DNA of 64,000 nt from Rhodoplanes azumiensis (GCF_042682915.1 NZ_JBHUIW010000002.1:331186-395185), one strand, 5' to 3'. Positions 33,482 to 43,272 are shown, numbered from the stretch's first letter. Numbers and translations: made by a program. Notes: a model not told the origin generated them from the letters alone.

Positions 33482-34723
33482 ATGATCGACGAGCGGTCCC
33501 CCGACAAAAGCGGTGACGGCGCCACCTCCGGCCGCCTCGCCGACAACATCGTCTACTTCGCCCGCGCACTGCGCCGCGCCGGGCTGCCGGTCGGACCCGG
33601 CGCGGTGATCGACGCCGTCGAGGCGTTGCGGGCGGCCGGCGTCGGCACCCGAGAGGACGTCTACTGGACGCTGCACGCCGTCCTGGTGAAGCGGCGCGAG
33701 CACGCCGCCGTGTTCGACCAGGCGTTCCGGATCTTCTTCCGCCGACGCGGCTATCTCGAGCAGCTCATGAGCCTGATGATGCCGCAGGCGCCGGGCGGCG
33801 CGCCCGAGACGCCGAAGCCGGCGGCGGCGCGCGTCAACGATGCGCTGTTCGAGGGTGTGAAGAGCAAGCTGAAGCCGGAGATCCGCGAGACCGAGATCGT
33901 CGCCACGCTGACGGCGAGCGACGCCGAGCTTCTGCAACGCAAGGACTTCGCCCAGATGAGCGCGGCCGAGATCGCGGCCGCACAGGCCGCGATCCGCCGC
34001 ATGGTGCTGCCGCTCGACATGGTGAGGACGCGCCGGTTGGTGCCGGACCGCCGGGGCCGGCGCATCGACATGCGCCGCACCCTGCGGGCGAGCCTGAGCG
34101 GCGGCGGCGCCGTCGTCGACCTCAAGCGGCTCGCCCCGGGGGAGCGCACGCCGCCCTTGGTCGCGCTGCTCGACGTGTCGGGCTCGATGGGCGAGTACAC
34201 GCGGCTCTTTCTGCACTTCCTCCACGCCGTCACGGACGCGCGCACGCGGGTCCACTCGTTCCTGTTCGGCACGCGGCTCACCAACGTGTCGCGGGCGCTG
34301 CGCACCAAGGATCCGGATGCGGCGCTCGCCGCCTGCTCGGCCGCCGTGCCGGACTGGTCGGGCGGCACCCGGATCGCCACCTCGCTCGCCACCTTCAACA
34401 AGCAGTGGGCGCGCCGGGTACTGGGGCAGGGCGCCGTGGTGCTCCTGATCACCGACGGGCTCGAGCGCGACACCGATGCACGCCTCGCCTTCGAGATCGA
34501 TCGACTCCATCGCTCGTGCCGCCGACTCGTCTGGCTCAACCCGCTGTTGCGCTTCGACGGCTTCGAGGCGAAGGCGCGCGGCATCCGCACCATGCTGCCG
34601 CATGTTGACGAATTCCGTCCGATCCACAATCTCGACAGCATGGCGGCCCTGGTGCAGGCCCTTTCCGAGCCGGGCGCGGTGCTCGGGCGGACCGGCGCCG
34701 GACGCCGCGGTCTCGCGGCCTGA
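33482..34723 (+). CDS. coxE: VWA-containing CoxE-like maturation protein
   Basis: CoxE proteins carry a VWA domain and act with the CoxD ATPase in inserting or activating the metal centre of the hydroxylase. This 413-residue cytoplasmic protein has a helical N-terminal half and a VWA domain from about residue 215, with metal motif DVSGS in LLDVSGSMGEYTRLF and the LLITDGLE strand. It shares the final RL(V)WLNPLLR sequence typical of the family. The ATG at 33482 has GAGAGGGG upstream. Its neighbours are coxD and the XdhC pair, so the maturation set is complete and ordered. Confidence 0.9.
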   Translation: MIDERSPDKSGDGATSGRLADNIVYFARALRRAGLPVGPGAVIDAVEALRAAGVGTREDVYWTLHAVLVKRREHAAVFDQAFRIFFRRRGYLEQLMSLMMPQAPGGAPETPKPAAARVNDALFEGVKSKLKPEIRETEIVATLTASDAELLQRKDFAQMSAAEIAAAQAAIRRMVLPLDMVRTRRLVPDRRGRRIDMRRTLRASLSGGGAVVDLKRLAPGERTPPLVALLDVSGSMGEYTRLFLHFLHAVTDARTRVHSFLFGTRLTNVSRALRTKDPDAALAACSAAVPDWSGGTRIATSLATFNKQWARRVLGQGAVVLLITDGLERDTDARLAFEIDRLHRSCRRLVWLNPLLRFDGFEAKARGIRTMLPHVDEFRPIHNLDSMAALVQALSEPGAVLGRTGAGRRGLAA

Positions 34724-34768
34724 TCCGCCCGACGTCGAGGGCGGCACGCCGAGCCAAGGAGCCGAAAA

Positions 34769-35092
34769 ATGCTGGCACGCGACGAGGACATTCTCGAGGC
34801 CGCCGAGACCTGGCGGGCCGAGGGCAAGGGCGTGGCGCTCGCCACCGTGGTCGAGACCTGGGGCTCGGCGCCGCGGCCGGTCGGCTCCAACCTGGTGATC
34901 GACGAGGAGGGGCGCTTCCTCGGATCGGTCTCGGGCGGCTGCGTCGAAGGCGCCGTGGTGTCCGAGGCCCTCGACGTGATCGCGAGCGGCGCGCCCAAGA
35001 TGCTGGAGTTCGGCGTCGCCGACGAGACCGCCTGGAAGGTCGGCCTCTCCTGCGGCGGCACCATCCGGGTTTTCGTGGAGAAGGTGGAGTAG
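34769..35092 (+). CDS. XdhC/CoxI N-terminal domain protein
   Basis: XdhC proteins bind the molybdenum cofactor, help to add its terminal sulfido ligand and insert it into hydroxylases. This protein (107 residues) is only the XdhC_CoxI domain, with VSGGCVEGAVV and GLSCGGTI motifs. The Rossmann half of a full XdhC is encoded by the next gene, starting 8 bp after this stop. AAGGAG precedes the ATG at 34769. The split appears genuine rather than a frameshift, because each half has its own start signals and intact ends. Confidence 0.88.
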   Translation: MLARDEDILEAAETWRAEGKGVALATVVETWGSAPRPVGSNLVIDEEGRFLGSVSGGCVEGAVVSEALDVIASGAPKMLEFGVADETAWKVGLSCGGTIRVFVEKVE

Positions 35093-35099
35093 CGGCGCC

Positions 35100-35822
35100 G
35101 TGAAGCTCGAGATCCTCAAAAGCCTGAACGCCGAGCGGGCGGCGCGCCGGGCCGTGATCGTCGTCACCGACGTGGCGACCGGGGCGCAGCGGCTGGTGCG
35201 GGCCGTGGACGCCCCGGCCGATCCGCTCGCCGCGCTGCTCGACCAGCATCTGCGCACCGGCAGGAGCGGCATGGCGGAGACCGACCAGGGCCGCGTCTTC
35301 CTCACCGTTCACGTGCCGCCGCCGCGGCTCGTCATCACCGGTGCCGTCCACATCAGCCAGGCGCTCGCCCCGATGGCGAGGATGCTCGGCTACGACGTGA
35401 CGATCGTCGATCCGCGCACGGCCTTCGCGAGCCCGGAGCGGTTTCCCGACGTGCCGCTGATCGCCGACTGGCCCGACACGGCGCTGCCGCCCCTGAACGT
35501 CGACCGCTACACGGCCTTCGTGGCGCTCACCCACGATCCCAAGATCGACGACCCGGCGCTGCTGCACGCGCTCGCGCGCGACTGCTTCTACATCGGCGCG
35601 CTCGGCTCGAAGAAGACGCATGCCCGTCGGGTCGAGCGGCTGACGGCGGCCGGTCTCGACGCGGCGACGATCGCACGCATCCACGCGCCGATCGGGCTTT
35701 CCATCGGGGCCGTGTCGCCGCCCGAGATCGCCGTGTCGATTCTCGCCGAGATCACGGCGCGGCTGCGCCTGCCGGCGACGGCGGCCGCCGGAACACCGGC
35801 CCGCGAGAAGGCCCCGTCATGA
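35100..35822 (+). CDS. XdhC Rossmann-domain protein
   Basis: This is the second half of an XdhC-type cofactor maturation factor (240 residues). The first 75 residues resemble part of the XdhC N-terminal region; the rest is the XdhC_C Rossmann domain, with LVITGAVHISQALAPMARML as the nucleotide-binding strand-helix and FYIGALGSKKTHARR and GLSIGAVSPPEIAVSI near the end. The start is GTG at 35100. Its stop overlaps the start of the next gene (ATGA at 35819), so the three maturation genes are translated together. Confidence 0.88.
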   Translation: MKLEILKSLNAERAARRAVIVVTDVATGAQRLVRAVDAPADPLAALLDQHLRTGRSGMAETDQGRVFLTVHVPPPRLVITGAVHISQALAPMARMLGYDVTIVDPRTAFASPERFPDVPLIADWPDTALPPLNVDRYTAFVALTHDPKIDDPALLHALARDCFYIGALGSKKTHARRVERLTAAGLDAATIARIHAPIGLSIGAVSPPEIAVSILAEITARLRLPATAAAGTPAREKAPS

Positions 35823-37441
35823 AGTTCGGTCCGGTCCCGGTCGCCGCGGCGACGGGTGCCATCGTGGTGCACACGGTCCGCCAGGGCGGCCTCGTGCTGA
35901 AGAAGGGCACCGTGATCGGAGCCGCCGAGATGGCCGCCCTGGAGGCCGCCGGCGTCGACGAGATCGTCGTCGCGCGGCTGGAGCCCGGCGACGTTCCCGA
36001 GGACGCGGCGGCGGGCGCCATCGCGGCGGCGGCCGCGGGGCCGGGCATCCGGGTCGACAAGGCGTTCACGGGTCGCGCCAACCTGTTCGCCGACGCGGCC
36101 GGCGTGCTGATTGTCGACCGCGACGGGGTCGATCGGCTCAACGCCGTCGATCCCGACATCACCTTCGCGACCCTGCCGGCCTTCGCGCCGGTGGTCGTCG
36201 GCACCATGGTGGCGACCGCGAAGATCATCCCGTTCGCGGTCGACGGCGCGGCCCGCGACGCCGCGCTCGCGGTGTCGTCCGGCCTGGTGAGGGTCGCGCC
36301 CTACCGGATCACGAAGGTCGCGGTCGTGTCGACGCTGCTGCCGGGACTCGCCGACAAGGTGATCGAGAAGACGCTGCGGGTCACGGCCGACCGCCTCGCG
36401 CCGGCCGGCGCGACCATCGTGGCCGAGCGCAAGGTGCCGCATGACACCGAGGCCGTGACGCAGGCGATCACGCGCGTGCTCGCCGACGGCGCCGAGCTCG
36501 TCATCGTGTTCGGCGCCTCGGCGATCGCCGACCGGCGCGACGTGATTCCGGCCGCCGTGGAAGCGGCGGGCGGCCGCATCGCCCGCTTCGGCATGCCGGT
36601 CGATCCCGGCAATCTCCTGATGATCGCCGAGGTCGGCGGCCGGCCCGTGCTCGGCGCGCCGGGCTGCGCCCGCAGCCCCAAGGAAAACGGCTTCGACTGG
36701 GTGTTGGCGCGTTTGTTGTGCGGGCTTCCGGTGACGAGCGCCGACGTCGCCGGCATGGGCGTCGGCGGGCTTTTGATGGAGATCGTGACGCGGCCGCAGC
36801 CGCGCGAGGAGCCCTCCCACCCCGCCGTCCCGTCGCACGGGACCAAGGTCGCCGCCGTCGTGCTGGCCGCCGGCCGCTCGACCCGCATGGGCGGGCCGAA
36901 CAAGCTTCTCGCCGAGATCGGTGGGCGGCCGCTGGTGCGCATCGTCGTCGATGCGGTGCTGGCCTCGCAGGCCGGGCCGATCGTCGTGGTCACCGGCCAC
37001 CAGCGCGACCGCGTGCGCGCCGCACTCGCCAACCTCCCGGTCAGCTTCGTCCACAATCCCGACTATGCCGAGGGGCTCTCGACCTCGGTGAAGGCCGGCA
37101 TCGCGGCGCTGCCCGAAGACGTCGACGGCGCCATCGTCTGCCTCGGCGACATGCCGCAGGTCGATCAGGATCTGATCGACCGGCTGATCGCCGCCTTCGA
37201 TCCGGAGAAGGGCGCCCTGATCGTGATCCCCACGGTGGACGGCAAGCGCGGCAACCCGGTCGTGTGGTCGCGCCGCTTCTTCGCCGAGCTCGGCCGGCTC
37301 ACCGGCGACGTCGGCGCGCGGAATCTGATCGCGACGTATCAGGAGGCCGTCGCCGAAGTGCCGGCGGCCGCCGCGGCGGCGACCGACGTCGACACGGCCG
37401 AGGCGCTCGCCGCCGTCAAGGCGGCGATCGAGGGCGGGTGA
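35819..37441 (+). CDS. MoCF-domain / MocA-like nucleotidyltransferase fusion
   Basis: This 540-residue protein joins two cofactor enzymes. The N-terminal part (about 1-335) has a MoeA/MogA-like molybdopterin-binding (MoCF) domain, seen in LVIVFGASAIADRRDVIPAA and the PVDPGNLLM region. The C-terminal part (from about 340) is a MobA/MocA-type NTP transferase with VVLAAGRSTRMGGPNKLLAE. MocA adds CMP to molybdopterin to give the cytosine dinucleotide used by CO dehydrogenase and its relatives. Such fusions therefore fit the hydroxylase upstream. The ATG overlaps the XdhC stop. It ends the operon. Confidence 0.9.
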   Translation: MKFGPVPVAAATGAIVVHTVRQGGLVLKKGTVIGAAEMAALEAAGVDEIVVARLEPGDVPEDAAAGAIAAAAAGPGIRVDKAFTGRANLFADAAGVLIVDRDGVDRLNAVDPDITFATLPAFAPVVVGTMVATAKIIPFAVDGAARDAALAVSSGLVRVAPYRITKVAVVSTLLPGLADKVIEKTLRVTADRLAPAGATIVAERKVPHDTEAVTQAITRVLADGAELVIVFGASAIADRRDVIPAAVEAAGGRIARFGMPVDPGNLLMIAEVGGRPVLGAPGCARSPKENGFDWVLARLLCGLPVTSADVAGMGVGGLLMEIVTRPQPREEPSHPAVPSHGTKVAAVVLAAGRSTRMGGPNKLLAEIGGRPLVRIVVDAVLASQAGPIVVVTGHQRDRVRAALANLPVSFVHNPDYAEGLSTSVKAGIAALPEDVDGAIVCLGDMPQVDQDLIDRLIAAFDPEKGALIVIPTVDGKRGNPVVWSRRFFAELGRLTGDVGARNLIATYQEAVAEVPAAAAAATDVDTAEALAAVKAAIEGG

Positions 37442-37471
37442 TCGGGACGCGTGCGGGAAGACGCGCAACCG

Positions 37472-37777
37472 TCAGCGCGAGCACTCGATGGCGACGTAGT
37501 CGTCGCAGGTCGCGCCTCGGCAGCCCGATGCCGCCGGCACCGATCCGGTGATCTCGTCGCGGTCGACCTTGCGGAACGACACGGCCTGCTTGAAGTCGCG
37601 CTGCTTGCACAGCGCCGTCGCCATGGCGTTGCCGCAGCGCGCGCCCGTCGCCAGGCACTGGTCGATGCCGTAGCCGTCGGCGTTGTGGCCGAGGATGAAG
37701 ATCCGCTTTTCGGCCTGGGCGGCCGAGACGGCCGCCAGAAGGCTCACCACGAACGTGACCGTGAACAAGGGCCGCAT
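37472..37777 (-). CDS. Small secreted Cys-rich protein
   Basis: I do not recognise this protein. From the ATG at 37777 it has 101 residues: a signal peptide (FTVTFVVSLLAAVSAAQA, cleaved near residue 22), then a mature part of about 80 residues with seven Cys (QCLATGARCGNAM, ALCKQ, GCRGATCDDY, IEC), likely disulfide-bonded in the periplasm. An upstream extension to 37867 is rejected because it would hide the signal peptide. It is convergent with the molybdenum cofactor operon and divergent from the DUF4189 protein. Confidence 0.7.
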   Translation of the reverse strand: MRPLFTVTFVVSLLAAVSAAQAEKRIFILGHNADGYGIDQCLATGARCGNAMATALCKQRDFKQAVSFRKVDRDEITGSVPAASGCRGATCDDYVAIECSR

Positions 37778-37987
37778 CGGCGTGCTCGATCCATCAGAGA
37801 ACGACGGGGCCTTCTCGCGGCAGGCCGAACCGGGCGCCGGAAGGCGACCCTTAAAATGCGGACACAACCGTTAAGGCGGCGTTAACTCCCGCGGCGGCGG
37901 TGCGACGCCGACCGGTTCCGCCGCATTTTCACCTCGCCGAAACCATTGCTCAATAACGTCCCGAAAATCCTGTGGGGGGAGGCATCT

Positions 37988-38407
37988 ATGGCTCGAAACT
38001 TGCGGGCTCGGACTCGGCGTGTCGCTGCCGGCGTGGTCCTGCGCGTCGCATCCGTCGCGGTCGTGACGGCGCTGACCGCGGCCATCGCCGCACCCGCGGC
38101 GCACGCCGCCGGCGCGATCGCCATCGGGGCCTGCGGGCATTACGGCTACGCCTACGACCTGAGGACGTTCGCCGAGGCGGAAGCCGTTGCGTTGAAACGC
38201 TGCGGGCGCCGTGACTGCCGCGTCGTGGCGACGGTACGGCGCGGTTGCGTCGCCTTCGCGGTCGACGCCAAGAACCTGTGCGGTCCGCACGGCTACGCCG
38301 TGGCGCCGCGCCTCGCCCGCGCTCAGAACAACGCGCTCCAGCAATGCTACGGCCACACCGGCAAGACCTGTGTGATCCGCGCCTTCGCCTGCGACGCGCG
38401 AAACTGA
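37988..38407 (+). CDS. Secreted DUF4189 protein
   Basis: This 139-residue protein has a long signal peptide (to about residue 41, AAHA-A) and a DUF4189 domain: YGYAYDLRTFAEAEAVALKRC, a CRVVATVRRGCVAFAV repeat and several Cys pairs. DUF4189 proteins are secreted and of unknown role; some have been tied to growth inhibition. A GGGGGGAGG site lies seven bases before the ATG at 37988. It is divergently arranged with another small Cys-rich secreted protein, with 210 bp of shared upstream DNA. Confidence 0.82.
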   Translation: MARNLRARTRRVAAGVVLRVASVAVVTALTAAIAAPAAHAAGAIAIGACGHYGYAYDLRTFAEAEAVALKRCGRRDCRVVATVRRGCVAFAVDAKNLCGPHGYAVAPRLARAQNNALQQCYGHTGKTCVIRAFACDARN

Positions 38408-38473
38408 GCGATCCGATCACGTCAGGACGGGCCAGCCGGAAACAGAGCAGCATCCGCGACGAAGGGGTTCCTC

Positions 38474-38561
38474 GTCATGGCCGGGCTCGTCCCGGCCATC
38501 CACGATCTTGCGTTTGCGAGGCCTTCAGGTCGTGGATGCCCGCGACGAGCGCGGGCACGAC
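38474..38561. repeat. Interspersed inverted-repeat element, family 3
   Basis: The 88-bp element has about 36-bp imperfect terminal inverted repeats. The left arm starts GTCATGGCCGGGCTCGTC and runs to CATCCACGATC. The right arm reads CGTGGATGCCCGCGACGAG and ends GCACGAC. Elements with these arms are common between genes in related alphaproteobacteria as far as I recall. The rest of the 38408-38801 spacer shows no gene. Confidence 0.75.
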
Positions 38562-38801
38562 GAGGCCGAGATTGGATGGAGGCCCGTAGTAGTCCGATTC
38601 GATGCAGCTTCGTCGTGTCGTGACATAATCGCCGCTTCGACGACCCGCCTGAACCGCCCCCACTTCACGTCTTCGAAAAGGGCTTCGTCAATCGACTCGA
38701 ATCACTTGCATTCGCTCCTGCGGCAAAGCCTCGTTACGGGAACGGTGCCGTCGCGTATCCACCGATCGTCGTTCCGTCCATTCGGCTCGAGAGGATTGCT
38801 C

Positions 38802-39941
38802 ATGGTGTCGCGAAATGCTCGAAGCGTCGTCTCGGCGCTCGCCTTCGGTGGGCTCGTCTCCGGGGCGCTCGTCGCCGTGCCGCTCGCCCCGGCGGTCGCC
38901 TGCACGTCGGTGCTGTTGCCGGCCAAGGACGGCGGTTTCGTCTACGGCCGCACGCTCGAGTTCGGCCTGTCGCTGAAGTCGCAGATCATCGTCGTGCCGC
39001 GCGGCCTCTCGGTCACGGGCACCGGCCCGGACGGCGACGTCGGCAAGGGCGGGCTCGTGTGGACGACCAAGTACGCGGCGACCGGCGCCAACGCGCTCGG
39101 CCTGCCGGTGCTGCTCGACGGTGTCAACGAGCGCGGCCTCGCCGGCGGCCTGTTCAACTTTCCGGGCTTCGCCGACTTCCAGCCCGTGCCGCCCGACAAG
39201 GGCGACCGCTCGATCGCGTCGTTCGAAATTCTCAGCTACATCCTCACGAGCTTCGCCACGGTCGACGAGGTGAAGGCCGGCCTGCCACAGATCATCGTGT
39301 CGGGCGTCAAGCTCGCGGCGTTCGGCAACATGGTTCCGCCCCTGCACGTCTCCGTGCACGACGCGACCGGCAAGAGCCTGGTGATCGAGTACACGGACGG
39401 CGGCAAGCTGAACATGTACGACAATCCGACCCATGTGCTCACCAACGCGCCGGAGTTTCCGTTCCACCTGAAGAACCTCGCGCAGTACCAGTACGTCACT
39501 GCGGCGGTGCTGCCGCCCCTGAAGGTCGGCGACACGATGCTCGCCGCGGCGAGCTCGGGCGTCGGCATGAACGGGCTGCCGGGCGGGTTTCTCGCGACGG
39601 CGCGCTTCGTGCGCGCCTACTTCGCCCAGGCGAACGCGCCGCAGCTGCCGACCAGCGCCGAGACGGTCGGGCTCGCCTTCCACATCATGAATGGGTTCGA
39701 TCTGCCGCCCGGCTCGATCGGCACCTCGGCGGCGGCGGGCGGCGAGGGCGGCGGCGTCGACGGCTTCGAGACCACCGAGTGGACCTCGGTGATCGACCTG
39801 AAGAACCTGCGCTACCACATCCGCACCTACGAGAATCAGGACGTCCGCGTGGTCGACCTGAAGAAGGCGGCGGAGGGGCTGAAGGCGATTCGCTTCATCC
39901 CGCTCGACCAGAAGCCGGTGGTGCGCGAGCTCGCGCCCTGA
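38802..39941 (+). CDS. Secreted choloylglycine-hydrolase-like amidase
   Basis: This is an N-terminal nucleophile (Ntn) hydrolase of the bile salt hydrolase/penicillin V acylase family, which cleaves linear amide bonds such as those of acylated amino acids or homoserine lactones. A signal peptide ends at A33, exposing Cys34 (AVACTSVL) as N-terminal nucleophile in the periplasm. The next motif, FVYGRTLEF, carries the conserved Arg. Asn residues of the oxyanion region are in LTNAPEFPF. Length after cleavage (346) suits the family. The ATG at 38802 has GAGAGGA upstream. The substrate is unknown; bile salts are unlikely for this kind of host. Confidence 0.85.
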   Translation: MVSRNARSVVSALAFGGLVSGALVAVPLAPAVACTSVLLPAKDGGFVYGRTLEFGLSLKSQIIVVPRGLSVTGTGPDGDVGKGGLVWTTKYAATGANALGLPVLLDGVNERGLAGGLFNFPGFADFQPVPPDKGDRSIASFEILSYILTSFATVDEVKAGLPQIIVSGVKLAAFGNMVPPLHVSVHDATGKSLVIEYTDGGKLNMYDNPTHVLTNAPEFPFHLKNLAQYQYVTAAVLPPLKVGDTMLAAASSGVGMNGLPGGFLATARFVRAYFAQANAPQLPTSAETVGLAFHIMNGFDLPPGSIGTSAAAGGEGGGVDGFETTEWTSVIDLKNLRYHIRTYENQDVRVVDLKKAAEGLKAIRFIPLDQKPVVRELAP

Positions 39942-40023
39942 TCGTTTCGCTCCGCGGCCGCCGCCCCCGGTGCTGACGCGCCCGCGGCGTCGCCGCGGGG
40001 CGACTCCGGAGCGGGGGGACGGC

Positions 40024-40521
40024 TCACCACCAGCGGTGCGGCCAGTCGTAGCGCCGCACCGCGAGGTGCCAGACGAAGGCGAACAGGGCGAGCAGCACGG
40101 CGCCGGCGCCGACCGGCGCGATCAGATAGGTCCACGGCAGGCCGTTGGCGACCACCAGCAAGGGGTCGATGCCGGCCGGCGGGTGGAACGTGCGGGTGAG
40201 CTGCATCGCGACGATCGCCAGGCCGACCGCGAGTGCGGCCGCCCACGGTCCCGGCCCGGTGATCGTCAGCACCAGGAGGCCGACCAGGGTCGACACCAGA
40301 TGGCCGCCGACCAGCGCGCGCGGCTGCGCCGGCTCGGCCTCCGGAGAGCCCATCACCAGCACGATCGAGGTCGCGAACGGCACCGCGAACAGCGGGAACG
40401 AGCCGAAGGCGGCGAACAGCTCCATCAAGGCGATCGCCACGCCGCCGCCGGCGGCGCCGGCCAGCATGGCGAGGAGGGTGCGCCTGTCGGGCAGGGATCG
40501 GCGGATCGGGGGCAGGGGCAT
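40024..40521 (-). CDS. HPP family membrane protein
   Basis: This 165-residue inner-membrane protein has four or five hydrophobic segments and the family's namesake motif in TRTFHPPAGIDPLLVV (His-Pro-Pro). HPP proteins are thought to carry nitrite or related anions in cyanobacteria and plastids; in bacteria the role is not settled. The ATG at 40521 is preferred to the long reading to 40797, which adds a basic low-complexity leader. It is convergent with the amidase gene and divergent from cysS. Confidence 0.82.
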   Translation of the reverse strand: MPLPPIRRSLPDRRTLLAMLAGAAGGGVAIALMELFAAFGSFPLFAVPFATSIVLVMGSPEAEPAQPRALVGGHLVSTLVGLLVLTITGPGPWAAALAVGLAIVAMQLTRTFHPPAGIDPLLVVANGLPWTYLIAPVGAGAVLLALFAFVWHLAVRRYDWPHRWW

Positions 40522-40950
40522 CGCGGCGGTCTCGGATCGTCGATGGCGGCATCGCGTAGCACGTTCCGTGCCGGCGGGGCCTACCGTCGGGCCCGGCAGG
40601 CCCCGGGCCTGCGCCGGCCGTGGGCCTGCCGCGGGCCTCGCCGAGGGGGTCGATCGGTCGTTCGCCGCTCTTGACGGGGCGCCGCCGCTCGACCATGGTG
40701 CGCGCCCATGACCGGCCATTTCACCCAGATCGGCATTTGCCGGGGGATTATTCGCTAGCGGCTCCCGCTGGCTACGGCCGTCTTGTCCTCTTCCCAAGAC
40801 AAACAGACGCCGGGCCAGCGCGGGCCCGTGATGCGATTCGGTCGTGCATCACGACGGGTCGACGACGGGCGGGGGACCGCCGGTCGACACCGTATGGCGG
40901 CAGGACGACGGCGCAGGACGACGGCGCGGGACACGCGCAGGGGACAGGGC
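40522..40950. other. Spacer between HPP gene and cysS, no gene seen
   Basis: This 429-bp region separates divergent genes. The frames through it are low-complexity. A less GC-rich patch at 40745-40800 includes an AGCGGCTCC-CGCTGGCT near-inverted segment and may hold the cysS promoter. Nothing else is assignable. Confidence 0.35.
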
Positions 40951-42293
<1,343 letters not shown>

Positions 42294-42297
<4 letters not shown>

Positions 42298-42662
42298 GCG
42301 AGCCGGCCGATCGCGACATGACCGAGGGCGAGCGTCTGCTGTGGCGGATGCTGCGCACGAGAAAGTTCGGCAGCGCCAAGTTCAAGCGCGACGTGACGGT
42401 CGGGCCGTTCCGCGTCGCCTTCGCGTGCGAGACCGTGCCCGTGATCGTCGAGGTCGACGACAGCGCGACGACCGGCGTGCCGCGCGATCCGGAGCGCGAC
42501 CAGTGGCTGTTCTGTCACGGCTACCGGGTGCTCCTGTTCCGCGCCGCCGACGTCGCGGCGAGCCCGGACGGCATCCTGTCGATCATCGAGACCGAGGTGC
42601 AGGCGGCGCCGCGCCGCACGTCGCGCACCGTCGTCCCGCTGCGGGACGGGGAGGGGGCGTGA
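42294..42662 (+). CDS. DUF559 domain protein
   Basis: DUF559 has a PD-(D/E)XK-type fold related to very-short-patch-repair endonucleases. This 122-residue protein has MTEGERLLWRMLRTRKFGSAKFKRDVTVGPF at the start and EVDDS and RDQWLFCHGYRVLLF later, the pattern of the family. The usual (V/I)E(L/V)DG strand reads VEVDDS, so the key acidic residue is kept. Nuclease activity has not been shown for most members. It starts within the cysS stop and its own stop overlaps the next ATG (TGATG), so it is co-translated with housekeeping genes. Confidence 0.82.
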
Positions 42663-43162
42663 TGGCGACCGCCAACCCGGAGTTCGCACTGCGCCCGGTG
42701 CTGCCGGCCGACACGCCGCTGCTCGCGGAAATCCTCCGCGCCAGCGTCGAAGAGCTGACCGGGGACGACTACAGCGAGGCCCAGCAGGAGGCCTGGATGA
42801 CGGCCGCCGCGGACGAGGCGGCGTTCGCCGAGCGCGTCACGGCTGCGCTCGCGCTGGCCGTGACGCTCAACGGCACGCCGGTCGGCTTCGTCACGCTCGT
42901 CGGGGGCGAGACCATCGATCTCCTCTACGTGCATCCCGGCGTCGCCGGAATGGGGGCCGGTGCCATGCTGATCGACGCGGTGGAGAAGCTCGCCGGTGCG
43001 CGCGGCGCCAGGAAGCTCGTGGTCGACGCCAGCGACAACGCCCGCGGCTTCTTCGAGAAGCGCGGCTACGTCGCGCAGCGCCGCAACACCGTGCTGCGCG
43101 GCGACGAATGGCTCGCCAACACCACCATGGAAAAGGCGCTCGCCGGAAAGGTCGCGACGTGA
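42662..43162 (+). CDS. GNAT family N-acetyltransferase
   Basis: This 166-residue acyltransferase uses acetyl-CoA to modify an amine. The GNAT motif A is in LLYVHPGVAGMGAGAMLIDA, where the V-x-G-x-G-x-G/A pyrophosphate loop is expected, followed by KLVVDASDNARGFFEKRGYV, the typical motif B. The substrate cannot be read from the sequence. The ATG overlaps the DUF559 stop by one base, and its own stop overlaps the GTG of the next small gene. Confidence 0.85.
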   Translation: MATANPEFALRPVLPADTPLLAEILRASVEELTGDDYSEAQQEAWMTAAADEAAFAERVTAALALAVTLNGTPVGFVTLVGGETIDLLYVHPGVAGMGAGAMLIDAVEKLAGARGARKLVVDASDNARGFFEKRGYVAQRRNTVLRGDEWLANTTMEKALAGKVAT

Positions 43163-43272
43163 CACGCCCCGACACCCCGTTCCCGCGTCACTGGATCTAT
43201 TACATCGTGATCAAGCTGCTGGTGCTCGCCGGCGGTGTCGCTTTCGTTCTGAAGTACTTGAACTACTGGTGA
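43159..43272 (+). CDS. 37-residue membrane protein
   Basis: This short gene starts with GTG inside the GNAT stop codon (GTGA at 43159-43162) and ends with TGA at 43270-43272. The product reads roughly VTRPDTPFPRHWIYYIVIKL followed by LVLAGGVAFVLKYLNYW. It has a positively charged head, one membrane helix of about 20 residues (from IYYIV to AFVL) and an aromatic end, like many real single-pass microproteins. The four-base overlap places it in the cysS operon. I know of no function. The coupling and the sensible topology support it as genuine. Confidence 0.65.
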   Translation: MTRPDTPFPRHWIYYIVIKLLVLAGGVAFVLKYLNYW

